A stretch of DNA of 64,000 bases from Gnetum montanum (Eukaryota > Streptophyta > Gnetopsida > Gnetales > Gnetaceae): positions 128,499-192,498 of the forward strand of contig MNCI01038362.1 of NCBI GenBank assembly GCA_015680685.1, written 5' to 3'. A program made the translations under genes and the position numbers. Position 1 is the stretch's first letter. Every line of letters starts with the position of its first letter. The notes under the pieces are model-generated. The model did no database searches. It saw only the letters and a program-made list of their open reading frames with translations, and was not told where the DNA came from. Shown here in pieces: positions 48,240-59,542 of the stretch.

Positions 48240-48975
48240 TTCATGAATTAAAGGGTGATAATTATAAAGTGTGGAAGGAGAGAATTCTTTTTTATTTAGG
48301 CTAGATGGACATTGATTATGCCATCTGTAAGGATGAACCACCTGTTGTTACAACAATTAGCTATTTGAATGATATTGGTAATTATGAAAAATGGGAGATA
48401 TTTAATTGCCTATGTGTCATGTTCATAAAAACTAAGATCTTGGTTGATATGTGTGATTCACTAGAACAGTATGATAATGTGCGCACTTTGTTACAGGCCA
48501 TCGATGAACAATTTGAGTCATTGGACAAGGTGTTGGCCAGCACCTTGATAATGAGGTTCTCATCCATAAAGCTCACTGAAATTCGTGGTGTGTGTGAGCA
48601 CATTATGCAAATGAGGGATATAGTAGCTCAGCTCAAAACACTTGAGGTTAAGATGTCAGAATCTTTTCTTGTGCACTATATCTTAAACATGTTCCCACTG
48701 CAGTATGAACCCTTTAAGATTTCTTATAACACATATAAGAACAAATGATCAATCAATGAACTAATGGCCTAGCGTGTGCAAGAAGAGGGAAAACTTGCTA
48801 TGGAAGCAAAAGAGAGTGTGTATCTAGTTACACAAGGAAAGAATAAAGGACATGCCAAAGGTAAGCGGAAGGTCAAATTGCATGCACAAGTTGATATTAA
48901 GAAAGAATCTATATGTTTTTTCTACAAAAAGAAAGAGCACATAAAGAAGGATTATTTTAACTATTAGAAATGATT
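48240..48975 (+). pseudogene. Copia gag region
   Basis: Readable from IHELKGDNYKVWKERILFYL, then a TAG where Trp is expected, then the open frame 48,305-48,748 (MDIDYAICKDEPP..), which is the usual N-terminal domain of plant copia Gag. A basic stretch follows (48,776-48,960). The zinc knuckle is degenerate: CFFYKKKEHIKKDYF has Tyr where the second and fourth ligands should be Cys. Gag would form the particle; this one would not bind RNA normally. Confidence 0.85.
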
Positions 48976-49400
48976 TGAAAAGAAAGGTACTCAACTCTCA
49001 CTTGTTTGTTCTGAATTTAACATGGTTGATGTTAGCCATGACACATGGTGGATTGATTCTGGTTCTACAATTTATGTTACCAATTCCTTGTAGGTGGGTG
49101 AAAAAAATAAGGAAGTCAATGGAAACTGAGTCATGCATTTATTCAGGCAAAAAGATGCTCTCACATGTGAAGGCAATCAAAACATGCATATTAGTTTTAA
49201 GGAGTGGTTTTGTTTTAGAATTGGAAAAGACATTTTATATTCCAAGTGTTTCAAGAAATTTAATTTTTGTTTCAAGGCTTGTATCATTGGGATTTTCTTT
49301 TAATTCTTCAGACACTATATTCAGTTTATATTATAGATCTGAACTTATTAGAAATGGTACATTGATAGATAGTCTTTTCAAAATTAATTTATAAAATAAA
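48976..49400 (+). pseudogene. Copia protease region
   Basis: WWIDSGSTIYVTNSL near 49,050-49,090 carries the D-S-G active site. The open frame at 48,975-49,394 is in a shifted phase at first and then follows LELEKTFYIPSVSRNLIFVS, the usual block after the protease. Confidence 0.8.
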
Positions 49401-50165
49401 ACTTATACTTTTATGCATGTTCATGTTGGCATTAAGAGATGTGTTATGAATGACGAATCCTCTATGTTGTGGCATCGTAGATTAGGATATGTAGAGCATA
49501 AAGAGATTAGTAAATGATGGAGTACTTCGTACTCTAGATTTTACTGACTTTGACACTTGTGTGGACTGCATAAAGGGAAAGCAAACCAATATGTCAAAGA
49601 AAGATGCCAAGAGGAGTTTAAACATATTCGAGATCATACATACAGATATTTGTAGTTTAGATATGGATGCGTATAGTCAAAAGTATTTCATTACCCTTAT
49701 TAATGATTACTCATGATATATGTATCTCTACCTGCTTTATAACAAGAGCAAAGCTTTAGATGCCTTTAAGGTGTTTAAGGCTAAAGTAGAGAAACAATGC
49801 GGAAAGCAAATAAAGATAGTGAGATTTGATAGAGGTGGTGAATACTATGGTAAATATACTGATGATGGAAAAGAACTTGGTTCATTTGCTAAGTTTCTTC
49901 AAGAGCATGGAATTGTTGCCCAGTACATTATTCCTAGTTTTCTAGACCAGAATGGTGTGGCAGAAAGAAGAAACCAAACATTATTGAACATGGTGCTAAG
50001 TATGCTTAGTGGCTCCAAGCTTTCTAAGTCCTTGTGAACTGAAGCTCTCAAGACAATCATGTATATATTAAACTGACTTCCAACCAATGTTGTCTTAAAG
50101 ACATCATTTGAATTATGGAAAGGTTGGAAATCAACTTTCCAACATATATGCATTTGGGGATGCTT
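49401..50165 (+). pseudogene. Copia integrase region
   Basis: LWHRRLGYVEHKEI (about 49,468-49,510) and TCVDCIKGKQ (about 49,554) form the zinc finger. The catalytic Asp residues are in HTDICSLDM (about 49,648) and FDRGGEYYGKY (49,827-49,859), and the Glu follows in NGVAERRNQT (49,952-49,981). A TGA near 49,714 replaces Arg and another at 50,035 replaces Trp. Confidence 0.88.
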
Positions 50166-50690
50166 GTTTGAAGTAAGAGTTTATATTCCACAAAAAAAAA
50201 AAAAAAAAGCTAGACCCAAGGATCATAAGTGGGTATTTCATTGGATATGTTGAACAGTTTAAGGGATACAGATTTTATTGCCCATCACATACTACTAGGT
50301 TTGAAGAATTAAAGAATGCTAAATTTCTTGAGAATGACTTGATTAGTGGAAGTAGTAGATCTTGGAACATTGTTCCTAAGATGGATCATACATATGCTCA
50401 ACCCACTATTTCAAATGATAGATTGATTGTTGTACACAATACGCCTAGAACACAAATGCATATTGAACAACAACCAATTATTGAAGTTCCACAAATTGCT
50501 AATTAAGTAGTAGATCTAGATGAATGATAGATACCAGAATCTATTGAACAACTTGTTGAACATCATGATCCTCAAGAGAATGATGAACCAACATTAAAAA
50601 TATCTACTAAAGTAAGGTAATCAATGATTCCTAGTGACTATATGGTGTATTTATAGGAGTCTAACTACAACATAGGAGCTGAAAATGATC
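50166..50690 (+). pseudogene. Copia integrase-RT linker
   Basis: It contains an A17 tract (about 50,193-50,207) and fragments such as GYFIGYVEQFKGYRFYCPSH, the usual C-terminal copia integrase sequence. Confidence 0.7.
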
Positions 50691-51500
50691 TTGAAATGTT
50701 TTCACAAGCCATGAGTTATAAGGAATCTAACTTGTGGTATGATGCCATGAAAGATGAAATGAACTCTATGTCATCTAATGGAGTCTGGAATCTTGTCAAG
50801 TTGCCTAATGGTGTAAAAGCCATTGGATGCAAATATGTCTTCAAGACTAAGAAAGACTCATTGGGCAACATTGAAATATATAAGGTCAAACTTGTTACTA
50901 AAGGGTTCACTCAGAAAGAGGGAATATATTACAAGGAGATCTTTTCTCCTGTATTTAAAGACTCTGTTCGTGTTATCATGGCATTGGTTGCTCATTTTGA
51001 TCTTGAATTACNTTAAAGACTCCGTTCGTGTTATCATGGCATTGGTTGCTCATTTTGATCTTGAATTACATCAAATGGATGTGAAAATAACATTCCTTAA
51101 TGGTGATTTAGAGGAAGAGGTTTATATGAAAAAACTTGAAGGATTTTTCTTTAGTGATGGTGAGCAATTGGTATGCAAGCTCAAGAAATCCATATATGGA
51201 TTGAAATAGGCCTCCTGTCAATGGTACTTAAAATTCCATGATATAATCACTTCATTTGGTTCTGAAAAAAACATCATGGATTAATGTCTATACCAAAAGG
51301 TCAGTGGGAGCAAAATTTGTTTCCTTGTTTTATATGTGGATGATATCCTTCTTGCAACAAATAATAGTGGATTTCTATACAAGGTGAAAAATTTTCTCTA
51401 AGAATTTTGACATGAAGGATATGGGTGAGGCATCTTATGTCATTGGCATATAGATTCATAGGAATAGATCTAGATGTATTCTGGGATTGTTGCAAGAAAC
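50691..51500 (+). pseudogene. Copia reverse transcriptase region
   Basis: NLWYDAMKDEMNSMSSNGVW, then KYVFKTKKDSLGNIE and HQMDVKITFLNGDLEEEVYM with the first catalytic Asp, and YGLK followed by TAG where Gln is conserved (51,207). LYVDDILLATNN near 51,330-51,365 carries the YVDD box. The part 50,955-51,069 is falsely duplicated by an assembly join, so the apparent frame break at 51,012 is not biological. Confidence 0.9.
50955..51069. other. 57-bp duplication around N (assembly join)
   Basis: 50,955-51,011 and 51,013-51,069 are the same 57 bases with one difference, with an N at 51,012 between them. Removing one copy and the N restores the RT frame. Confidence 0.9.
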
Positions 51501-52027
51501 CTATATCAACAAAGTTTTAGAGAGGTTTTGGATGAAAGATTGTTCACCAAGTATAGCATCCATTGTGAAGGGTGACAGGTTCAATTTGAACCAGTGCTCT
51601 AGAAATGATTTAGAGAAAAGTCAAATGAGCAACATTTCATATGCTTCAGCTGTTGGAAGCCTTATGTATGCTTAGGTATGCACAAGACTTGACATTGCAT
51701 TTGTTGTGGGAATGTTGGGTAGATATCAAAGTAATCCAGATGTTAACCATTGGAGGATTGCAAAGAAAGTGATGAGGTACCTTCAAGGTACAAAAGACTA
51801 TATGCTTATGTATAAATGAACTGACTCCTTGGAGGTAATTGGCTACTCCAATTCAAACTTTGTTGACTGGCTTGATTCATGAAAATCAACATCTAGTTAT
51901 GTTTTTATGCTAACTGGAGGAGCTATATCCTAGAGGAGTGGAAAGAAAACTTTGGTTGCTACTTCCACCATGGAGGCAGAGTTCGTTTCTTATTTTGAGG
52001 CTACTTCACATGGTGTATGGCTAAAGA
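51501..52027 (+). pseudogene. Copia RNase H, 5' part
   Basis: It includes the RT-RNase H link (YASAVGSLMYA, 51,640-51,675) and GYSNSNFVDWLDS, KSTSSYVFMLTGGAIS with TAG for Trp, then TLVATSTMEAEFVSYFEAT. It breaks off after VWLK, where a solo LTR is inserted, and continues at 53,835. Confidence 0.88.
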
Positions 52028-53829
52028 TGAAACACCACAAAAATTTTGGTAACACTTCCAAACAACTTCAGAGCCTCTGAAATGGCTTCAAGTAGCCCAC
52101 CATGGAGCAAGCAAGGTCCCCCGGGTGCCCACAAATCACGACAGCAAGTCTTGGTATCAAGAATCATCCATTTTAAGGTCAAAAAGTGGAATTTTAGCTA
52201 AGTACAATGTGCTCGCATTGTATTTACGCTGCACAACGTAAGGATTAGCGTCACCAACTTTTGGGGCCCCAAAACTAAGTCAAAATAGGCCGAAATCAAG
52301 GACCCCCGTGACCTTCGCTAAGGTCCCCAGCAGCTTCCAACCTTCAAAAAATCAAAATTCGGGCCTTAAAAGAGGTGTTTTTGGTTGATTACGCTGCGGC
52401 TACATTTTCTTACGTTGCATAGCGTAAGGATGCGTAAACACTATTCACAGCGTAAATCACTATTCACTGCGTAAAATACTATTCACAGTGTAAAACACTA
52501 TTCATCGCGTGAATACTATTCATTCACCGCGCAAACACTATTCATCAAAGTTTCAGAAAATTCCAAAAAATTTTTAGAAAATGGTAGAAGATCCTCAGCA
52601 TCAGCAACTTCTGGAAAATCAAAATTTGGGCCTTAAATGAGGTGTTTTCGGTTGATTACGTTGTGCTTACACTTTCTTACGCTACATACGTAAGATGCGT
52701 AAACACTATTCACAGCATAAAATACTATTTACTACGTAAAACACTATTCATCGCATGAATACTATTCACCAACTTCCAGAAAATTTCAGAAATATTTCAG
52801 AAAATGGCAAAGAATTATCAGCATCAGCAACTTTCAGAACATTCCAGAAAATTTCAGAAAGACTTAGGAACAAAGAAGTTTCACGCAAACGGGGGTCAAA
52901 TTTCTCTTGTTGTACATTTCATTGTAAATCGACATATGTGGGCACGTTAGGCCCTCGTGTTTAAATTAAATGTACTTTCATGGGCTTGAATAACCCATAA
53001 ATTGTAAAATGCAATGTACCTAGTCAAGAACGTAGCTTGCCGACACACATCCAACTCATGCACAACTGTCCGGCACACATCCAACTCTCACCAGCACGCA
53101 TCCAACCCAAGAACAACTGTCCATTGGACACATGTTACCAAATCCACTTTTCTCTCATCTCTCAGCTGTTGATTCCATTCTGAAATTCTATGCCGGAGCA
53201 CGGCACAACCCTATAAATACCCTGTCAATTCACATAAATCAGGGGGGGGCAATGGGAGGAAAAAAATTAGAGACATTGGCAATTCTGAGAAATTACAGAA
53301 CTGGCAATCCTTGGGCGCTTGGCACATCTGACTGTTGGCATCCAAGCATTTCTCACGTTCATCACATCACATTATCGCATCGTCACTTCAGACATTATCC
53401 CGGGGCTTAGTGCTTGACCTACCATCCACACGTGCAGCTACACTTTGACCGGTGCATACATTTTTATTAAACAATACAATAAAGCTCATTGCCTCCTATT
53501 TACATTATTTACTTCGATTTATGCTTTGTTTACAATATAGCTCGGTTTGCGCTTTATTTATAATTCAGTATGCTTTGTTTACATTTTCGTGTCGCTGTTT
53601 GCATTCCGTTTACATCCTATTTACATCGTTCATGATAACCCCAGCGCTAGCCGTAGCTTACGCTCGGGGAAGTCCTTGGTTGATTTGCGTGCAAACCATC
53701 CAAGGCACTCTACCTTCGTTCCATTTTCCAGCTTGCCCTCAAACGAAGGCAGGGTCAGCTGTGGTTGCCCGATGATCTTTCGGTGTTTGTTTCCCTTCCA
53801 GCCTCACACCGACGATTTAGGTCAGTTCA
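52028..53829 (+). mobile_element. Solo gypsy LTR in copia RNase H, target duplication AAAGA
   Basis: AAAGA stands at 52,023-52,027 and 53,830-53,834. Removing the insert with one AAAGA restores the frame VWLK-SFIAGL. The LTR starts TGAAACACCAC, the same start as the LTRs of elements A and C, and ends GTCAGTTCA. A TATA box lies near 53,212. Its length is 1,802 bp. A 267-bp tandem repeat is at 52,351-52,840. Confidence 0.92.
52351..52840 (+). repeat. 267-bp tandem repeat with ACTATTCACNGCGTAAA subrepeats
   Basis: Units start at 52,351 and 52,618 (ATCAAAATTYGGGCCTTAAA). Each carries four or five copies of an 18-20 bp ACTATTCACNGCGTAAA word and a GCTACAT..GCGTAAG segment like those of the other LTRs. 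Confidence 0.85.
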
Positions 53830-53834
53830 AAAGA

Positions 53835-54117
53835 GTTTCATAGCAGGGCTTAGAATTGTGGATTCTATATCTAGGCCATTAAGAATGTTTTGTGAAAATT
53901 CATTTGCTGTCTTTATAGCTAAGAATAATAAGAGTGGTAGTCAAAGTAAACACATCAACATCAAGTGCTTAGCCATAAGGGAACACATTAAGGAAAAAAA
54001 AGTGGTCATTGTGCATATAAGCACTAAATTAATGATAATTGATCCTTTGACAAAAGGAATGCCACTGAAGTCATTTAAGCATCATGTAGTTCATATAGGA
54101 CTTGGTTTTATAATGTA
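53835..54117 (+). pseudogene. Copia RNase H, 3' part
   Basis: GLRIVDSISRPLRMFCENSF, AKNNKSGSQSKHINIK and LMIIDPLTKGMPLKSFKHHV are the usual end of copia pol, closing with TAA at 54,116-54,118. Confidence 0.88.
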
Positions 54118-54395
54118 ATTTGTTGTACGTACAACTTACAGTCTTAATAAAGCTCTTATTCACTTATGCTATTTTTTCATATAGTTTGCGCGTATAGTTA
54201 TTAGAGGAAATACACATATGGCAGAACCTAGAATGAATATTGGGTTTATTTATAAAGTTAAGTTACCATATAAGGAATTGCGTTTGGGAAATAAAACATT
54301 GTAATACATGGAAGATAGTACTTACATTAAGAGGAACTATCACCATGATTCGTGCACTTATTTCTTAAACTTTAGACTTGATTAAATATGGAGAC

Positions 54396-54407
54396 CAAGT
54401 GAGAGAT
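54396..54407 (+). other. Polypurine tract of the copia element
   Basis: CAAGTGAGAGAT just before the LTR start TGTAGC. Plant copia elements usually have AAGTGGGAGAT here. Confidence 0.8.
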
Positions 54408-54929
54408 TGTAGCATGTGTTACCCACTAATGCACTTTATGCATTAGTTAATGTATCAAAGTGGCCACCATGCCCACTAATTTGTTTTATGAATTAGTTAA
54501 TGCATGAAAGTGACCACCATGCTCACTAACACGTTTTATGGGTTAGTTAATGCATGAAAGTGGCCATGATTCTCACTAACACGTTTTTATGAGTTGGTTA
54601 ACGCATCAATGTGGTCTCCATATTTGGTAACACGTTTTTTATGCATGGGCATTGGGTCTTTTATGGTAAACAATCTTGTAGCCTATAAATTCGTTCTTGA
54701 TGGAAGAAAAAAGACACCACGAAGCATAGCAGGATTGTAGTTTTGGCCCCTTTCACAGATGTTTGAAGATTGCGTACACCATTGTTGCATAGTGCTCGTG
54801 TGAAAGAAGAATCAGAAAGCCAAATTTATTCTGAGGCATCAATGGCTAGAGGTTAGTTCCATTTGCTCAAGAATTGTGCATTTCTAGTTATTTATGCATG
54901 TGAATTTCTTGTGCCATTTGCTTCTTACA
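54408..54929 (+). repeat. 3' LTR of the copia element
   Basis: Starts TGTAGCATGTGTTACC and has four ~49-bp subrepeats instead of the three of the 5' LTR. The TATAAATTCG box lies near 54,683. It ends TTACA and is followed by TTCAA. Confidence 0.92.
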
Positions 54930-54934
54930 TTCAA

Positions 54935-56682
54935 TAGTGCTAATGATTTATGTAAATGTGCCCAGAGATGGCTGTAACTAGGACAAATGTAACACACTAG
55001 CTATGACTAAGTTAAAGTAGGTTTACAACCAAAGATAAAAAATTGGAAAATAAAAAAGGTTTAAAGTATTTTGTAAAATTTTTCTCCAATAACTTTCCTA
55101 CCAAATCACTCAGGACTTCAGAACTTTGAACCATGAAACTTTATCCACCATAAAGCTAATCATGGTGTAAATGTTAAACTTTTATTATCTGGTTCAATAG
55201 CTAATTCAGTAGCTAGGTATTTTTTTTCTTTAGTATAATTTATATTTAATCTACAAGTGAGCAGTACAGGATTTGGTTCTCATTAGAACCCGTTATCCTT
55301 AGAATACCAAATTAAAAATATCATTAAATATTTAGAAAAATTTAGATTTCAAGCCAAATAATCAAGCTGAAGAACAAATTTTTTTTACCATGGTAATAGG
55401 GATATTTTGTTTATTGATTTCAAAATTTAGGAATTTTTTTCTAAGAGTTGAATGTATAGAAAGTCACAGTTTAATTACACTTCATAAATATGATATTAAT
55501 AAATTCTATTGAGATATACAAGTATTTTTTAATAAATGTTATAATTAAAATATCACAATAGATCTAGGTTCAATGTAATAAAAAGTTGGATTCTAAAATA
55601 TAGGCAAATGCAAGTTTGCCTTTCACCTTTGAATCATTATTTTGTTCACCATGTTACGTTGAAGTGTGTTTTTTCTTGGTAAATTTGTTGGTCCAAATCA
55701 GGATCATGTTATATGAAAGCATTCTTCACACAATTTTTTAACAACTTGTTATGTTTGTTTGCATAGTTTTCATAGATTATAAATATGATAAGACTTTTTC
55801 AGTGTTATGCAAACTTCCTTGTCACACAATGGAACCATCATTGCTCAAGTAAACATTAAACTAAAAACCAATACTAAGATGGAACAAAAGCAAGGCCACA
55901 AAAAACTGAGAAAGTTGAAAATTTAAAGAAAAACAAAAAGAAAACACAAAAATGAGTCAAATGTGGAGTAAAAAGAAAAAGTAATTTACATAATGTTGAA
56001 ACAATTGTATAACAAAGGAAAACTAAGAGAAGAAAAATAGTAAAAATGATTGTGGACCATAAAAAAAATGTAACATTTTGCCTTAGTTCTAAGCTCTATA
56101 TGCATTTCTCTTATGCTAGTCTTATGGATGCTTTTTCTAGATAGATTGATGTGGTATTTGCTAAAGTAATTATGTGTTAATTATGCATTTGTATTGTTTA
56201 TGCATTATGATATTTTATGATTTTGCATTAATCTAGTTGAATGAGTTAACATGTACCATGGATGTGGACTAGTGCTTATGATTTTTCACTTCGATCTGTA
56301 TATGTCTATTATGCTTGTTACACATTTGCTCTTGAGCCTAATTATGCTTCATTAGGTGTGATGATGAGGTTTTATGCTTTGAATTTTGTTTTAATATTAG
56401 GACTGTATCTATATTATGAACAACATGTGCATCATGGTCCAATGTATGTGATTTTGATAAATGAATATCTTATATGTAGATGGGTTAATTTTGTTAAGCT
56501 TTTAATAAGTAGTTTATATTGCTTGTTTAATGTTTACATTAGTAGTGGATGAGTAGGTTAACTGTGTTAAAAATAATAGATCTTGTATGCAAAGTCTAAG
56601 GTTTAGTTTTTTTATTTCTAGAGAGAGCAACATGGCTAGTTAGAGCAGGAAGCTTTTATCTTTTGATTTCAACCTATGTGTG
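54935..56682. other. Original EGY3 downstream flank, no gene
   Basis: AT-rich with A and T tracts. A short open frame at 56,262-56,552 encodes a hydrophobic, low-complexity peptide with no recognisable family, and I do not call it. Confidence 0.5.
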
Positions 56683-57548
56683 TGATGAAGTGTCATTAAG
56701 TCATTGCATCAACTGGGCTGCGTATACGCTGCCCCGTATACGCAGCCACATCGACGTGTGCCTGTCGGCATAGCCTCCCTGCATCGATGTGGCCCCATTT
56801 ACGTAGCCACCTATCTCGGCCTATAAATAATAGGGCCTTTCATCTCATTGAGGCATCTTTCAGTTAGTTGTAGTGAAGCTCTTGCAGTTTGTTCCCAAAG
56901 GAGATAGAATATTTTACAAGTGCCCGCAGCAGGTGTAAGAAAAGTGATCGGTCCTTTATTCAAGCGTTGATGTATCTGAGCACATTGGCGTGACGGTAAT
57001 AAAGACAAATTATTTAAGCATTCGTTGCAGCATTTGGACTTAGCTATTTTATGCATTCAGTAGTTTAAGATGCTTATGCTTTGTTAGTTACATGTTAATT
57101 ACTTAAGTTTCTGTTATTGTTATCTTAATCGCTATTGCTTATTCGTAGTTCATAAAGGCCATAAGTACAACCATCTTGAACATAAATCAAATACTTGGTA
57201 AACCCAGTGATGCTTAACGCCTGGTAACCCAGAAGTGTTAGGAGATGCTCAGAACGTGCTTGAAAGATGGAACTAGATACTTATGCTAGGAATAGTTAAA
57301 GTACAAGCTAGGGTAATTATAGATTAGATAATAATTTATTCCTTACTTTTCATACCTTAAATTAGCCCCCAAAAGATATGCAAAAAGATATAAAAATCAT
57401 TAGCCTTAATCTCACTTAACCATCGTAAAGAGGACATCATAAGTGAGATTAGGAAGACAACGACCATTCTAACCCAAGGTTTCACTAGTTAGAGTTTGGT
57501 GTATGTTAAGTGCTTACAATTGATAGAAGGGTACCTAGCTGCTCATCA
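56683..57548 (+). repeat. 5' LTR of the Athila-like element
   Basis: Starts TGATGAAGTG and ends GCTCATCA, right before the primer site. A perfect 13-bp inverted repeat around GTATAC (56,716-56,728 and 56,735-56,747) is in U3, and a TATA box (CCTATAAATAAT) lies near 56,820. Confidence 0.88.
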
Positions 57549-57549
57549 T

Positions 57550-57568
57550 TGGCACCGTTTCCGGGGAC
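57550..57568 (+). other. Primer-binding site, Asp-tRNA type
   Basis: TGGCACCGTTTCCGGGGAC differs by two C/G-to-T/A changes from the widespread plant site TGGCGCCGTTGCCGGGGA, complementary to tRNA-Asp. Confidence 0.85.
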
Positions 57569-57699
57569 TGTTAAGTCTTACATGTGTCAGCTAACCTTAG
57601 TGAAATTATCATTCAAGTCGTTGGAACGGACCTAGGATAGAAATATTTACGCATGCTAGGCGGATTAAAGTAAATAGTATAGTACATCGATTACATGGA

Positions 57700-59542
57700 C
57701 CATCTAACGTCCAATATGTCTTCTTGTAGGAGGGAGATATCCGCCCCATCGGTGCCGTAGGAGTGTTAGGTAGTGTACAAGCATCTCGATGAGTATGTCC
57801 CTAATTTTAGATTCATCCTACATCAGGATGAGCATCTACGATGGTGGGACATGGAGGGCAATATTGTACACCCTCCTGATCGATCGGCCCCTACGATGCT
57901 ATTTCATAATCTGGGTAGATTGGGCATCTAGGACCTTGGAGCAGAGTATGTCATGGAGGACCATGACTACCGAGACTATTGTCCCACTGAGGCTCAATGA
58001 GCAAGGGATCAGCAGCAGATAGATAGATATGAACAGCTGAAGGGGAAACAATTCAGTAACCCCTTATTTTCGCAAGGGTTACAAGACGACGAGGATCCCA
58101 TCTTTCATGACACCCATTCAACTAAAATTTCCCTGGGGCAGCAGGTCCTCCAATCCATGATTCAGTCTAAGCATCTAGGTGGCCAAGATCCCCAAGGGGA
58201 TGGAGGATCACACAGCAAAGATAAACGGGACGATCGGGACCATCATCAGGGTAGAGGAAGAGATCCCTCTCCTTCTTCTCCATCCTCTCGCTCTCCTTCT
58301 CCTTCATCCAGCTCAGGCTTTGATCGTAACTGAGGTAGGAGGGAGTGAAAGGACGATGGAAAAAAGGTTCGGAAGGGACAACGTGAGGAAGCGCACGAGC
58401 AATCACGTGATGCTCGCCGGCATGAAAGGAAGGATAGCTAGAATCATCACAGACATCATGGTCCCCAGTAGGACTATGATTCAGATGAGCCGTTATTGGC
58501 TACTCGGAGTATGCTCCAGATCTCTGAGGCAGTCCAAATTCCTAGTAGGCACATGAAGGATAGTTGGATCAAGCGTGTTGATACGAACAACATCCCTAGA
58601 TTTGAAGGGGAATACAATTGTGATCCGTAGACTCACTTGTAGGCGTTCCATGATGCCTGCACCCTGCAAAATATTGACAATGATTGGCAAAGGCTGAAGC
58701 TGTTCCCTCGCACGTTTATCAAAGAAGCTAAAAGTTGGTACTGATCCTTGGAGCCGAAATCAATCAGGAGATGGAGTATGATGCTTGAAATATTCAATGA
58801 CAAGTATCAAACGTACTTCAGAGTGGCGAATCTGAGACGGAAGATCCACGGATAGAAACAAGAAAATCATGAACCCTTGGATGCCGCCATGAGCAAGTAC
58901 TACTCATTATTACATCAGTGCCCTGATCATATGGTTACTCTCAGTGGGCACAGCTTCGCCACATCATTGATGGGCTCCATTTTGAAACGCGAAAGACCCT
59001 TGGCAAACGCCCAGGGGTGACTGTTAGAGCTACGGGCCCATCAATTACAACGCCTCATTGAACAGGTGGCCAAGGAGGAAGGAGAACTTAGAAAAAAGGA
59101 GAGTGCAGAAGAATTCAGTTGGGGCCCTTCCCTCAGAAAAAGGGAGGTCCATTTTTGTGATGAAGAGGATGAATCACCACTAGAAGCAGTGATGAATCGA
59201 AAGACTTTGCCGTTACAAAAGTTCACATCTGAAATATCGGCAAAGGTGGATAAGATGTGGGACTCTTTGGATGAAAGGGTCCAAAGCGTGTTGAAAATCG
59301 CAGAGGAGTCTAGAGAACAAGGTAATGACCGCGATCGACATAGGAAGAAGGAAGTTGAATGTGCCCAATATAGGGGAAAGGGCAAGGTTGCTGTAGCAGA
59401 GCAGGTTGCAGACTCTGACATCAAGGAGGATGATGAATGTGGCTTATGCCAATATGGACATCCTAAGGGATGTTGTCCTATGGTGTCACATCTTCAAGAG
59501 TCTGGGGTGTATGCATTGAACCCTCGCTTGGCACAACGGTAA
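57700..59542 (+). pseudogene. Gag of the Athila-like element
   Basis: An acidic, Arg/Ser-rich first part runs to about 58,500. The capsid region follows with DSWIKRVDTNNIPRFEGEYN (58,560-58,620), WQRLKLFPRTFIKEAKSWY (with TGA after Tyr) and IFNDKYQTYF (58,790). An open frame at 59,066-59,542 holds the C-terminal part with a knuckle-like CGLCQYGHPKGCC (59,440-59,478). It forms the particle in intact elements and is interrupted here by several stops. Confidence 0.8.

Larger units (their letters stand above)
44895..54929 (+). mobile_element. Full-length Ty1/copia element with target duplication TTCAA
   Basis: TTCAA at 44,890-44,894 and at 54,930-54,934 flanks two LTRs that start TGTAGCATG and end TTACA. 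Inside are a Met-tRNA-type primer site, gag, protease, integrase, RT and RNase H in copia order, and a polypurine tract. It spans 10,035 bp, of which about 1.8 kb and 0.9 kb are two later LTR insertions. All frames carry stops, so it cannot move on its own. Confidence 0.93.

Noticed and set aside
53452-53843. Two overlapping ~100-codon frames
   Set aside because: They lie within the U5 part of the solo LTR and run into the copia RNase H frame; they are not independent genes.
56262-56552. 96-codon open frame rich in Tyr, Leu and Val
   Set aside because: AT-rich sequence, no family signature, no splice or promoter context and no second copy to test conservation.
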